From contig JAQGDQ010000005.1 of NCBI GenBank assembly GCA_030141605.1, forward strand, positions 558,180 to 620,179: DNA of 62,000 bases. Direction: 5' to 3'. This document shows positions 1 to 30,519 of the stretch, piece by piece. The notes beneath the pieces were generated by a model that was not told the origin of the DNA, did no database searches, and was given only the letters and a program-made list of their open reading frames with translations. This DNA is from Tubiluchus corallicola (taxonomy: Eukaryota; Priapulida; Priapulimorpha; Priapulimorphida; Tubiluchidae). Every line of letters starts with the position of its first letter. Positions within the stretch are counted from its first letter, which is position 1. The translations under genes and the position numbers were made by a program.

Positions 1-1161
1 CTCTGTAAAATAATGTTTGAAACATGCATCATCTTGCAAATAAAAAGATTTTCCAGTTTTTTTTTGCAAATCTAGCTTTTAGCTTACGAACACATCTTTA
101 TGAATGTTCATGTTTGTTCAGTTTAATGTCATTCTATTCCTTAGATTTATGTTATGCTAGATTATGTTAGATTGTATGTGCACCATGGAACAAATCTGTG
201 TTCATAAATGGGAATTTTGCACCGTGGTAACACAAATGATTTTGACTGCCGAATGTTGTAAATGTTTGTTCTCTTGTCAGATTAGAGACAATGTACAATA
301 TTTGTGTCCATTTTCCTAGCTTAAAAATTATTTTTGCGCAAGGTTTGTTTGCAAGATTTTCATGTGGGAATGCAGAGAGAAACCAGTGCTTGTTCATAAG
401 ATAATGACCGATGTTAATACGGCATGCGCACTTGCACGCTTTTCAATTGATTCTAGGGCTAAACTTGTCCTTTTGTTGTACGAGTACCCAAACCTGTATT
501 GCATGCTCCTTAACTGACTTACCAAACTAATGTAAACTTTGGTAAGCTAATATCTATCAAACTAATATAAACTTTGGTTAGCCCTATATATATGTATATA
601 TAGAACCTATGCATATGAAATGTAGATTCATATGAATGTTCCAGAACTTCACAATGAAAAATTAAGTTAAATATAGGCAAATTATTTTAGCAAGATGTTC
701 AGGATTGCTTCTGTGGTCGTACCTGGAAACAGCATCTAATTTCGCTAATTTTTAGTTATCTGTTACTTACTATCTACCTGTTACTTGCAAAAATTATTCA
801 TGAAGTTAGTGTGTTGCGAAGTGTTTAAGATGAACATCCTTATTCAGCAGCCCACTGTAGATGTTCATCGGCTTTAAGATGGACTTGCTAGGAGCACATG
901 TTAAATAACTTTGTGTCTATGGGTGTGTGCACTAAGCTTAATACAGGTGACTGTGCGCTATTTTAGGTGAGTGTACAGAAATTGTCAAGTGCAAGAATTA
1001 CATTAATGCCTACTATACCACCTGTTATGGGAAATTTACTACCCTTGGTTCTGCTTTGACCCTTTTCCTGTGCAGCGTTCTGTACGCATTACTTACTATT
1101 TACCACTAAATTACTAAGTTTTTATATGCATGTCTATATTTGCTGATATGAAATTTTTTAG
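1..1161. other. Left flank, probably intron of PORCN
   Basis: This stretch ends in an acceptor (TTTTTTAG at about 1154-1161) that opens the first PORCN exon I can read. The missing N-terminal part of PORCN (roughly 130 residues by comparison with the usual length of about 460) must lie upstream. I found no stretch here that reads as porcupine and ends in a donor of the right phase, so it is best treated as intron. Nothing else is recognisable. Confidence 0.5.
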
Positions 1162-4100
1162 TGAGATGTTGTTAGTTGACCCATCAGAATGGCACAGAGT
1201 CCGAGGAGCTCAGATGGTTCTCGCTATGAAACTCATTTCCTTGGGATTTGACATTGACCTCAACTGCTTACCATCAGAGCCAAACATTCTGGAGTTCTTT
1301 GCTTACTTATTCAATGTGGGAACCGTCATTTTCGGTCCATGGATCAACTTTACGGAATATATAAAGCTTTTGTATAGTCCTGGCTTCGTGAGTAATTGTC
1401 CATATTTAGGATTATCTTTATTAATAATAACTTTGACAAATTAGCAAAATGTGATATTTTGTTTTGATTTTAACAACTGTTATCATTATATAAGATGAGC
1501 CAACTAACAACATCGCTGTGAATACATAGTGAATACGAAGTAGAGTAATGCTGAGCCTAGTTTGTGAATTGGTGAGTGGTCGCTACATTTAGTACTCTCT
1601 TGATGATTTCATTTGTCATATGGATTCTGGTTATTTGCCTCATTGAGTTAAGATGCATATACATCCGAATTGCTGAGGAACCTCTGCCAATTCATTGTTT
1701 CATCTGAGAAGATTGTTATTGATACTGAAACACGTACCCATGCTGCTATAACTGTCCAGTTATCCTTATTTGCTGAATCCTGCTGATGTAGTGGAGTGCA
1801 GTACGGTAAATTAATTTAAGCAAATTCAGTATTGGTGATATAACAGCAATGTTTTATGTGTGTCCTCTGTTTGTGTTCCAGAGCTTATCGTGGATACTGA
1901 GAGTTATAAGAAGTCTTATACTAGCCTATCTGTGCCTTATTGTATCAGCGTGCCTAATTCACTGGCTATTGCCTAGCTATGGGCCGTGAGTATACATTTG
2001 TTTCTCATGATCTGGACATTCTACCAAAGAGGTATAGTTTACTGCCTGAGGTGAAAGAATCTTAATAGCTTTTCTTGATCTAAATGTCATTAAAAGTCAT
2101 ATGTATCAGTATGAGAGAAGGTTAAGCTAAATAACATTTTATTATCAATAGAAAAATTTCTGAGTAATCAGGGAGATACTATTCACACGTCATTAGCTAT
2201 AGCTATAGAAATTAATTGGGTTAGCAAACACACCTTCTAGCTTATTGCCACTCCATTTTTTATTTGATTTACTTGAAGATGTCCTGTGTATCAAGTCACG
2301 TTTGGCTTTTGGATTTTAAGCACATATTCAAGGACACCAATTACCTATCTTTATTTGGCTATATGTTATTATAAATTGTGTAAGTCTAATTGTCTGATTG
2401 CACAATTTGTGGCTTCACCCGTGAAACAAATGATCAAAACATTAAAAGGGCAGGATGCTGGGTAGGATGCCACAAGCACTTGCTATGCCACTGCTGTGGT
2501 AACATTAATTATTGCCCAACTTGTAATTTATCAGTTATTAATTAGAAAGTTCCAAGCTGCTCCAAAAATTTAAACTTGATGCCTAAAATGTGATAAATCG
2601 TAACACTGACATGATAACATCATCAGACTGAAAAAAATGGTGCATCAAACACTGACAAGCAAGCAAACAAACAAATACAGCTTATCTCGCTGTCATGTCT
2701 TTTGCCTTATAGGCTGACAATCATGTTAACGCACTTGAGTGATGAGTGAATGAAGGCATAAAGTAACAATTGACTTACAACTCGATTGATATCATCACTA
2801 TATCAGACTAATTTAGATACTTTAAATTGTAAATTGGATTCTATAATTAATTAGATCATTTTTATGCATTTATTGTGTTAACACTGGATATTGTTTTTTG
2901 GAACTTTTAGTTTATAAAAACCTGCAGTTGCTGCTGATTTTTCATTTCCTGTGACCACATTAAACATTAATATTTAGCAACTGCTGGCAACTAAAATTAA
3001 TAAATTTTCTTCTAAAAAAACAAAATTAATATTCAAAAACGTTTGCCCCATCTCTAGCATTAAATTCCTGTTTTTCTTCTTTGAACATTTTTGCACATTG
3101 TGAGTATGAAGTAAAGTTTTCATTGGTAAATCATTCTGATTTGTTGTGTTATGTTCTTCCTATGTAGCCTGGTAAAGCTTTTAATTAATTAATGGTTTTT
3201 CTTTCAGTTGGTGGACAGCTTACAAAGATGCACAATCATTCAGATTTAGTCACTATTTTATCTGTTACATTTCTGAAACCACAATGATTACTTCGGGCTT
3301 GGGAGCAAGAGTAAACACTGATGACAAAATACAATGGTGAGCCATGGTGTGCCATTGATAAATACACACATGATTTTGTGTGTTATATGCTGCTGGTACT
3401 GTAACCTGCATTTACAAGATAACAGCACTTTTTACTTGTTTTAGGGAATTTTCCGTTGTAAATCCATTTCACATAGAGCTTCCACGTTCTCTAGTTGATG
3501 TTGTGACTTGGTGGAATGTGCCTATGCATAACTGGCTTAAAACTTGTGAGTAAATGTAATGGCATTTTTTTTCTATTCAGAGTACTGACATGGTGCAAAA
3601 TTGACCTCAGATGGTTACGTTAAAATACTTTACATACATATTTTGGATTCAGTTTGACTTCCAGGTAGAAAATTCTCACCCGTTGTCGTTATTTGTTACT
3701 TTGGTAATTATTGAAAAATGTAAAGTTATAAAATAAGTATTAACCTTTTTTTAAAATAATTACATTTAAATTGTGTTCTAATAATTTTCATCATTAGAGT
3801 TGACTTTTTAAAACTAAAATAAGCTTCTTGTTTTGCAAAATGGAGAATGCTTAATGATTGATACAGTTTATAAACAATTGGGTATTTTCTGCATCTTTTG
3901 ATCATGATGTATTTTTGATCTGAAAGATGATTTTTGTTGAAGGAATAACTATGTTAAAGAACAAATCTCATTAAGTCAAATTACTTTTTTTGGGGGTCAC
4001 TTGTTTTGTAATTTCACCAATGGTTTAACATTTATAGATGTATTTAAGACAGCGAGGCCATTAGGAACCTTTTTTGCTGTACTACTCACGTACGCTGCTA

Positions 4101-5718
4101 GTTCATTACTACATGTAAGTCTTTTCTACATTTCTAAACTTCATCATTAAACCATATGATAACCAGTGATTAAATTCTTAAGTAATGTTTCTTACACTGT
4201 ATTTGGTCAAATGTGCATCATAACCTGGATTTGCATTTATGATTTCTTATGTGCATGGCCATCTGCCACTTGAACAAAAAGCTGTCATATTTCATGGGAC
4301 AAAATCAACACTTTCACTTTAATCTGGAAGATCATAGAGCTCATTAGTGAAATCACTAAATTAAGTAGGTCTCTGAAATAGCTTAGATTTCTTATATTTA
4401 ACTATAGAAATATTCTATAGGCTATAGTCAAGCATAACGCCTTCACTAGATTTACAGGTACCTTACAAACCAGATTGCTATCGAATAAGAACTTATTTAC
4501 AAAAAATTAATTATAATTTGTTTCCGTTAATACTTAGAACGTGTCAATTCATAATTTGGTATTTTTCAGGGAATTAACTTTCAGTTAGCTGCTGTGTTAT
4601 TGTCGCTAGGTTTCTACTCTTATATTGAACACGGTAATTATCATAATGTTACCTAGAGTCAGACTCTTGTTACAAAACATAGTAATACTCCATTAAGATT
4701 CCTGATACATGTATGGTTTGATGTAAAATGATGTAAGTTTTTGTTTCCACTTTACAAATTTTGCAAACTCAGATTAACTTTTTGTTTCTCAGACTTCAGT
4801 CAAAGCCAAAAACTTATTTTATAAATTTTGCTGATGTGTGACCACTAGAATGGCCTTTGAGATGCACTGCACACTTTTAAAGGTGCATGAGAGTTTTGTG
4901 TCACAAATATATGGTATACTATGAAACTAAAAAACAGTGGCAGCATATTATATCTTGTTACAGTAAAGTGGTCTGGTATAATGCATTTCTACAGTTTTGA
5001 TTGTTAATACTGTGTGTTATTTACAGTTTTACGAGAAAAGCTGTCGGTATATTTTCATGCGTGTATACAAGCCAAAGCTTGCAAAAAGGAATGTAGCCAT
5101 GACTACAAGAAGTCTCATCCATATGTGATCATCACTAATGTAGCATTCACTGCTCTCTCCGTGTGGCATCTAGCTTACCTAGGATTCATGTTTGATAGCA
5201 GTCCTGAACAAGAACAAAAGGTAATTTACTGGGCTGCAAAGAGAAATTTGGTGGATTTTGGGCCATTTGAACATGTTCAGCTATCAGCCAAACACGCCAT
5301 CAAATGACATCATTCAGTTTTAAGATTATAACAGAACAATTAGCTGCTTTGTCTTTTTTTTTGTTGTACAGAAGTCACAACGCTGACAGCTACAAAGAAT
5401 ATTTTGATTTCTCATATAGCTAATAAGTTAATAACTGTCTTTCAACATTCTAGTGGCAATCTTGATAGCCATGTTGGACCTAGTGCTAATATATAATGTT
5501 TAATTATCTGTTCTTCTTTATTCCATGTCGTTCACTCTAGACAAAATTAGCAGGCCTAACAGCTAGGACCTAGTTGCTCACTATTTAATTTGTTATTAAT
5601 GCATAGTTTTTTTTCATAGGGTTACAGTATGAGTCATACACTGGAGAAGTGGTCGAATTTAAACTATCTTAGTCACTGGGTTGCAGGATGTACATATATT
5701 TTTTACTTACTAATATAG
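1162..5718 (+). CDS. PORCN: Porcupine, Wnt O-palmitoleoyltransferase (MBOAT family), C-terminal part
   Basis: PORCN is a multi-pass ER membrane enzyme that attaches palmitoleate to a conserved serine of Wnt proteins, which Wnts need for secretion and signalling. Coding exons: 1162-1387, 1882-1985, 3208-3336, 3445-3545, 4038-4114, 4570-4633, 5027-5220, 5620-5718 (stop TAG 5716-5718). All have GT/AG borders and close in frame, giving 330 visible residues; the 5' end is missing. Diagnostic motifs are RGAQMVLAMKLISLGFD and FGPWINF in the first exon, WWTAYKDAQSFRFSHYF in the third, LPRSLVDVVTWWNVPMHNWL in the fourth, and LLTYAASSLLHG across the fifth and sixth. The MBOAT catalytic histidine is the last codon of 4038-4114, and the conserved asparagine of WWNVP lies 35 residues earlier, the spacing expected for porcupine. 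The C-terminus (SHW, then FYLLI) also fits. The first visible exon starts in phase 2, so this is an internal exon. A possible AATAAA lies at 6502-6507. Confidence 0.93.
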
Positions 5719-5732
5719 CATGTCAGATTTAA

Positions 5733-6028
5733 GGTTTTCCTTGCAAGTACTTATCTCCGGTGAAGCTGAAATGAAGTTCAAATTAAAATGATTTGATAAT
5801 CGTGGTTATTTGTCACAAAGTTGTTTATGCTGTGTGCCTTTGAAAATTCTTATAATAGAACGTAACATGAGTATACATCAGGTTTTTCTTGCAAGTACTT
5901 CTCTCCAGTGAAACTGAAATGAAGTTCAAATTAAAATGATTTGATAATCGTGGTTATTTGTCACAAAGTTGTTTATGCCGTGTGCCTTTGAAAATTCTTA
6001 TAATAGAATGTAACATGAGTGTGCATCA
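5733..6028. repeat. 148-bp tandem duplication, two copies
   Basis: The segment beginning GGTTTTCCTTGCAAGTAC at 5733 is repeated from 5881 with only a few substitutions (for example ATCTCCGG against CTCTCCAG). The offset is 148 bp. The end of the unit, TAACATGAGTATACATCA, is repeated once more just after 6028. It lies immediately after the PORCN stop, so it is probably in the 3' UTR or just beyond. Confidence 0.9.
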
Positions 6029-8399
6029 TTTAACATGAGTATACATCACGTAACATTGTGTGCATTTAAAATGCTACATGTTGAATCAAAGAGATCCATC
6101 TTATATAATATGAATTTACATAATTATGTCTAAACATTATAAGTAGTTTTTCTGTTACTCTATTTTTGCATCATCTCTATCAGCCACTTTTAGTTGGACC
6201 ATATATTAAATGTGCCTTAACAAAATGTAATGGAAACAATGAACTTCTGTTGAATGTTAGCCTGCAACTGGCAGAATTTTTTCCGAATTCAAACACCTTG
6301 ATATATTGTGCCTAAATCTTATACCATTTTTATAATGCATATAAAGTTTGTGTTCTTTGTAATAAGTACAATCATTGGTTAACTGGGGCCACTATAGTGC
6401 ATGAAGTGAGTTATAATACATGTAATGAATTAGTGATGCACTTCGTACTGTACTGTGTATTATCTGGCACATGTTTAAACATGGTTTTTTATTAAGTTTG
6501 GAATAAATTTTTCCAAAAAAGATTTTTTCGTATGCTTTTGTAAATGCACTATGATGTTCTGTGCAACAGTCGGAATAATGGTGCGTCTTTATGAACACAG
6601 AAATTCAATTAGCACCATTCACATTGATAACAGGTGTTAGAACTGTACAGCCAAATGAATGGTAGTGAAAAATTAATTACTGTTATTAGACTGGTTGCAT
6701 ATATTTCCAAAATAACATTATATAAGTGAATCCACTTGTTTAATTTCTCAAACAAAATTACACATTCTGCAAAATGCCCTATGCATTAATTAACCGTCAC
6801 CTTTGTCAAAAATTTGATTTAAAGACCATCTAACACGTGAGACATTTTATAATCAGCATGCAGCCCTCAGCTATTACTGTTAAGCTTCTCATGTTGAGAG
6901 CTTGCCTTTATTAAAGAAGGATCTCTGAATGCTTCAAGTTAAATTTCTGATGTCGTTTAAAAAGAGCAAGTGCAATATTATTTATGAGAAAAGCAACAAA
7001 ACAATGATGATCTAAGACAAATGAGGTATTTTCTAATAAATATTATTTTTTAACAATTAGGTATTTTCTCTTTACTCTTGAAACATATAAAAACATAAAA
7101 ACATGGCAGTTGTATTTGGCTTCCTCAAAATTCAAGAGTCTTATTTCACACAACTTCTCTTCTTCGTGGTAATGTGTTTATGTCATCAAATGGAAGGCTG
7201 TAACACATGGGTGTGATAAAAATACAAATAAATTGTAATTTATGATTACAATACTTGATATTTAAGCACTACATTCAGATTTTGTCAGATTGACCTCTTC
7301 AATGTTAAGTTAAATTGGCACTTCTAAGTTCTAAGTCCTTCCAGCTTGAACCTAAATAAATAATTATTAAACTCGGTTTGTATCGAAGGCTCAAAGCCTA
7401 TTATTAGTAACGCCGCCATACATCAGTAAAAAATCACGTGAAACGCTGAAAGCAAAAAAATCTTGGTCCTGCTGTGCAGATGAGCTGGAAATCACAGAAC
7501 GATTCCTGAGCGTAACATTGGTGCGCCTCTTTCGATTGTATTTGTGAAGCATGATTATTTTTTGCAAAATAAGAGAAAGAACGTTTTTTGCATGGTTTTT
7601 CCTGTGTATGATGGTAACACGTTGGTCTAATAATCTGTTGTGTTTTTATTTATGTATTTATCTTAATTTTAGGAGAAATTATTTATCACTATAGATTATA
7701 TTTACATTAAAGGAAAACGGAATCCATATTATTATTATAATATTATTAATAAGTGGTTAAGCTCACCGCAAAAGTTCAATATAATTTATTTGATAACAGT
7801 TCACGTGTAAAGAGTGCAAATTTTTACAAGATAGCAAATGATGAATGATAGTCTATGTATGTAAACTGTATAATTATCTGACAATAAATACCATAATTAC
7901 AAGTATTAAACTATTATTACAAAGTAAACATGAGCACTAGAACATGTTTTTAATTTTAATGATTTGTCATGAAGTGATCTCCTGAAAAGTGGATAAGAGG
8001 TCAATAAAGTTAAAAATTAATATTGAAGGCGGTTCATAATTTCAGTTATCGCTTTCGCAAACCATCAAACACGTGTGAAACACGGGCTCATGGACCATTG
8101 CTACCTTGCATAATTATGTTTAACTGTGACGACATTGTCTGCCACACCGGCTATTAATTAAGCTTTTAAGCTATTATTTAATGATCAGAAACACTTTGGC
8201 AATGTTCCAGATGTTACTTTTTACCATATCCAAATAGGGCATGTATTATAATATTAATAACTAGCAAAGACCCCGCAAAAAATTTTGCACATAAATACAC
8301 TTATAATCAAAAATACGCGAACATCCTTCATAGTCCTCACTTATAATGCAAAGCCTGTAGCAGCTTTTACTGAATTAAAATTCCAGGCAAAATATAATG

Positions 8400-8932
8400 G
8401 ATGACGTCAGAACAATGGCTTTGCGTCAGCAGTTTTCCAACCGAAAATTGCCAAAAATAGAACATCTAATTAACTCGTCGGCACTCCTCTTGTCCAACTT
8501 GTCCTAAAATATAACCCACATCATCGTGTAGCCCTGTTCTTCCTCTTTCTAAAGAGCCATATATCTCCTTCCGAGAGTCACAGTAAGCGCCGCTAGAACG
8601 TTTTTTCCGCATACTGTTTGGTCAAAATTTCGAAAAAATCGCGAGCTGGGTACTGGAAAACGTCTGTTACGAGACGCCGCGACCCTCTGACAAATTCTAA
8701 ATACGCCTACTTCACCCACCGCTGAACGTGCTATCTATCCATGGTTGGCACCGCCCCCAGCCTGTAGTCGTTCTTCAGAAATAAGAGGTAATAGTTTTGC
8801 AAAAAATGGCCGAAAAATATATCCCTCCGATGGGCCCGATATATAGATCGCCGCAAGTGGTGCCACCGTCGGAGCTGTAGCCTCGAATCTATACGTGTGT
8901 GTATATATATATATATATATATACCAGCGAAA
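8400..8932. other. CpG-richer patch ending in a TA microsatellite, possible old mobile element
   Basis: Base composition changes abruptly here: CG dinucleotides are frequent (GCGCCGC, GACGCCGCGACC, CACCGCCCCC) in otherwise AT-rich, CpG-poor DNA. It ends in a run of TG/TA dinucleotides at about 8896-8932. A simple-repeat tail is common on non-LTR retroelements and SINEs, so an inserted element is plausible. However, I saw no open frame, terminal inverted repeat or target-site duplication. It could also be a regulatory CpG-rich region. Confidence 0.3.
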
Positions 8933-9023
8933 TTAATATATAGATATTAGAATGATTATTCGTGTCCTGCCCTATTCGGATATGGTAAAAATTGGTACTA
9001 CATCAGCTAACTCACACGGTAAA

Positions 9024-9069
9024 TCAGCTAACTCGGCTGAATTTGACTGACTTTTCAGCTGAGTTAGCT
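9024..9069. repeat. Hairpin, 16-bp arms
   Basis: AGCTAACTCGGCTGAA at 9026-9041 pairs with TTCAGCTGAGTTAGCT at 9054-9069 with one mismatch, around a 12-base loop. The left arm core ATCAGCTAACTC is also present as a direct repeat at about 9002. Function unknown; it may be a remnant of a small mobile element. Confidence 0.7.
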
Positions 9070-10447
9070 AAAGCTGCGAATTTTTGTTAACTAAATAAAC
9101 GATAAATTGTTAGTTAACTGCTTATACACAGAAAAAAGTTGATGTATAAATTCAAATAATGCAATAGAGATCAGTTTTTTATTATTATAAAAAAGCAATG
9201 GATTTATTATTATTATGTTTACCGACGAATCAATACCGAAACACCAAAATTATCCCATATGTGTGACTAACATTGCTTATTTGTATTTAATTTTGAATTG
9301 ACCAGCTTTCTCATTCAAAAATATATAAAGTTTAGTATCTCTACCGGCACACGCAATCTGATCACGTTTGCTATATTTCAACCAGTGGTTTCATCATCAT
9401 CATAAGCCTGTTATGTCAATTGTAGACATTGGGCAGACAGAATTCTAAAATAAAAGAAATCTGCACTCAAGACAGGTGAACACATCAGTAATCCAACGAA
9501 AAACTAGACACTCCTAGTGCCAGTGGCTTGTTCGCAAGAATGAAAATCATTGTAGCTGGCAAAAATTTTGGCTAGCTCAACTACCATCGCTGAGCAGTTG
9601 GCGCGACTACAGCTGGGTTTCTTATGGACTAGGTTGACTGGAGAAATAAACCGGCGGGAGCTTAGCTGAAACAGCGCTGCTCTGGCCTCTAGTTATTACT
9701 GTTGGCTTTTCATGACTAACTCCCCAGCAATGACTGGCATCTACACTATCGTTAGCAAATGCATTACTGGCAAAATGGCACAAAAAGTTCCCAAGACAAA
9801 AGAAAAATTGTTTATACAACCCGTGACGAGCGATGGGGACTTCTAATTGGACAACAAGTTTCTGTTCACGTTTCAATAATTAACCCATATTTAATTTTCG
9901 CATGATTAGTTTTCAAGACGGTTCTTCGTTATATTAATCATGTCCAGCAATCGCAGTATCTGTAATAATGTATTATGTATTGTTTTTCGCATAAGTTGGA
10001 CTACACAAAGATAGTAAATTTTGTGGCTAATATTGAAACAGTTGTCAGCAGAATTGGTAAGGCCAAATAAATAACTTGATAAAGTTATTTAAAATGTGTA
10101 TTTAAAAACTACATAGGAATTAAAAATTTAACGCAATTCTTGTTGGTCTTTACATGGTTAAATTTCCATATTTTGCTTCTGTATTAAACGTTTGCTGATC
10201 ATTGATCAAGTCAGATCAGTCTACTCTTTCGAACTTAAAGAACATGCAACTGTATAGTTAGCACCTGTGTCAGTTAAATTGTGTTTGCTTTGTGTTATGT
10301 AAGAATAATTTTTTGTAAATTTGTAAATGTGGATTATCTATACATGTACATCTATACATCTTTTGTACACTATATATATATAGTAAGATATAGTTTACAC
10401 AAGTTAATTTTTGTTTAAATTACAACTTGTTTTTTTTTTGTTTCTAG

Positions 10448-10513
10448 GCAAACAGCACGATTAACATCAATAACATGATGTTAGCCATCATCGTCATCCT
10501 GCTTTGAATTACT
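10448..10513 (+). promoter_or_regulatory. 5' leader of TTLL4-A with a 10-codon uORF
   Basis: A strong acceptor (T-run then TTTCTAG, ending 10447) precedes the start codon, so this leader is probably spliced onto an upstream untranslated exon or a trans-spliced leader. It contains a short ORF, ATG at 10475 to TGA at 10505-10507 (MMLAIIVILL), in the same frame as the main ATG at 10514 and ending 6 bases before it. The TGA rules out extending the TTLL4-A protein upstream in this frame. Confidence 0.6.
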
Positions 10514-28351
<17,838 letters not shown>

Positions 28352-29700
28352 CTGCTGGGGATTACTTATTACAAATGTTTGTTTTATTGTGCAATTTTTG
28401 CATTAGATTTTCTGTATTTTTACAATGACTAATTTAATGCATTAAATTTGGCTGTTTTGCCATAATACTATGCTTTAGAGTAGAATCAGTCTAACTAAAG
28501 GGATGTTATCAGTGCGTACGAGATTATTATGAATGAACACTTCTTCCAGTATTAAAAACATAAACCATCTCTTCTCTTTACTTCTGCATTATGCTTCAGC
28601 TAATAGTAAGTTTATTCACTACATGAATTTAATGGATCTTTTTTGTATTTATAGTAAATGGAATTGAATTTTTTCTATGACTAGCTTTTTATTGCTAGTT
28701 TTTCTAATTTATTTGTATTTATTGGTATTTGTATAAAATTTTGACGAATTATTTTGACACTGTCTTGTTTTACCAGAAGTATTATTAATTACAAATACAT
28801 TCTACCAAAGTATTATTCTGATAGCCAGGGTGCTTATCTTTCCTTGCAGAAACAAAAACTCTGAGCAGTGAAAGTCATATGAGCAACCCAAAATGGTCTT
28901 GCTAAGTGTATTGCAATACTTCATATTTATATAACTTTCGTTATTATTTTATTTATACATACTTTCAATTTTTTAACCAGATTTGCTTTAGGCATTATAG
29001 ATCACACATGTCATTCAAAACACTGTGGTTATGTGAATATTTATACTGACAGCGCATTTAATCAACATTCACGTTTGTTGATATCAAGCAGTTCTTAATT
29101 TCAGTCAGAGTCAAATTGAATGGCTACTAAGAATAGGCACGTGTGACACACCAGTGACACCTTGAAGGCCCATTGCTGATGTGAGCTAAATGCATGTAAA
29201 TCTTCTAAAAAAAAGTTATTGAATCTTTAGTGCATAACAAAATTTTTCTGGAGTTACGTAAATTAATTAGAAATTTAATTTAAATGCACTACAATTTACG
29301 AATGTAAAATAATCTATGTGAGTCAGTTTTTTTTTGAAAAAGATGCAACATTACAGTAATACTCCTTTTCCTTGTCATTAAATTGGCAAACGAGAGAAAA
29401 TCGTTGTACAGAATTTAAACCTTTACATTTATTCTTCTGTCCTTAATTCCTGACTATCTGGCAATATTATTCCATATTACTTCACTGCTGCCATTTTTAA
29501 CAAGTTTTGTTTTTTATTTGCTAATTTTTAAATTTATTTCTTTGACACACGTACTAGAACTTTTGAACACAAAATTGTTAGGAGGATCCCTTTGGCAAGT
29601 GGTGACTTGCTATAAATTGCTGACATTTCAACTCTGAATGTATGGTGAATGAGTCTTTTGAATGACAATGTGTTAAGTCACCTGTGGTGAACAGGATGCT

Positions 29701-29800
29701 ACACCTTGGCCAAAATTTAAATTGTTTTAGTAAATATCTTTAGTAAATGTCACATTTTGCCTATAAACTTGCTAAATTTGGCATCGCCATTTTTACTTAA
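29701..29800. repeat. About 100-bp direct repeat, copy 1 (partner 32166-32265)
   Basis: The sequence starting ACACCTTGGCCAAAATTTAA is repeated at 32166 (ACACCTTAATCAAAATTTAA), and the two stay aligned through AAACTTGCTAAATTTGG and ATCGCC. The offset is 2465 bp and both copies have the same orientation. The pair could be a dispersed repeat, or short flanking repeats of an old insertion lying between them. Confidence 0.8.
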
Positions 29801-30401
29801 CTTATTTTTTTCTTTCTGGTCACAAAATTTTTACATTAACATAGTTCTCTAGCATACGCTATGTGACAAAGTTGCGATTGAAACACAGAACTGCATTATG
29901 TACTGAATTTCTTTTGACACAGTATCTACGATTGTATATTAAGTCTGAGAAGGTAAAGTCGGGTTATCACCACGTGAATTCATGTCAATGGGAGTGGGTA
30001 AATTTTCGTATGACTTTGATACTACAATTATTGTTTGCTATAGTCTGTTATATCTTTTAATAAATGATTACTGTTGGAAATGATGTAAAGCGAGTTTGTA
30101 ATGTATGTTGCGTAATTCATCAAAATCATGTTACTATGCATTTATGTTACTGGCTGAGCTTTTAAATAACTATGGAGCAAATCAGGGTGAAATCAAGGAG
30201 ATTTTTTTCTTTTACAAGCCTCATCGGTAAAAAACCGCAATGTACACGTGTTACCGGTTCTGTAACACATTAAAGTTGCAAAGAAGTCAAGGTACGGGCA
30301 AAAATGTACTGCATTGTTTTGCATTTTAATCTATTGGCACATTAGCAAACCAAAAATATTAAGCAAATGTACTTGCATATGTATTATAAAGTGCAGAAGT
30401 A

Positions 30402-30519
30402 ATTAAAACTGAAGAATGTGTCATGACAATTTATGCAAGGCAAAAAAGCAGGAAAAATTTATTAAAACTGAAGAATGTGTCATGAAAATTTATGCAAGGC
30501 AAAAAAGCAGGAAAAATTT
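30402..30519. repeat. 59-bp tandem duplication, two copies
   Basis: ATTAAAACTGAAGAATGTGT at 30402 recurs at 30461, and the rest of the unit, including GCAAGGCAAAAAAGCAGG, matches almost perfectly (one C/A difference seen). High identity implies a recent local duplication. Confidence 0.92.

Larger units (their letters stand above)
5719..10447. other. Intergenic region between PORCN and TTLL4-A
   Basis: About 4.7 kb with no gene that I can support. It starts with the PORCN 3' UTR and must hold the promoter and any first untranslated exon of TTLL4-A. Contents listed separately: a 148-bp tandem duplication (5733-6028), a CpG-richer patch (about 8400-8900) ending in a TA microsatellite, and a hairpin (9024-9069). 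Open frames here, such as 9622-9876 on the minus strand, have no recognisable domain and no splice support. Confidence 0.6.

Noticed and set aside
1130-1444. Continuous frame with an ATG at 1130 as a PORCN start
   Set aside because: The porcupine similarity begins only at 1162, right after an acceptor, and stops at the donor at 1388; the bases outside are intron.
5221-5307. Readthrough C-terminus of PORCN after 5220
   Set aside because: A GTAATT donor follows codon AAG at 5220, and the exon at 5620-5718 restores the conserved porcupine C-terminus.
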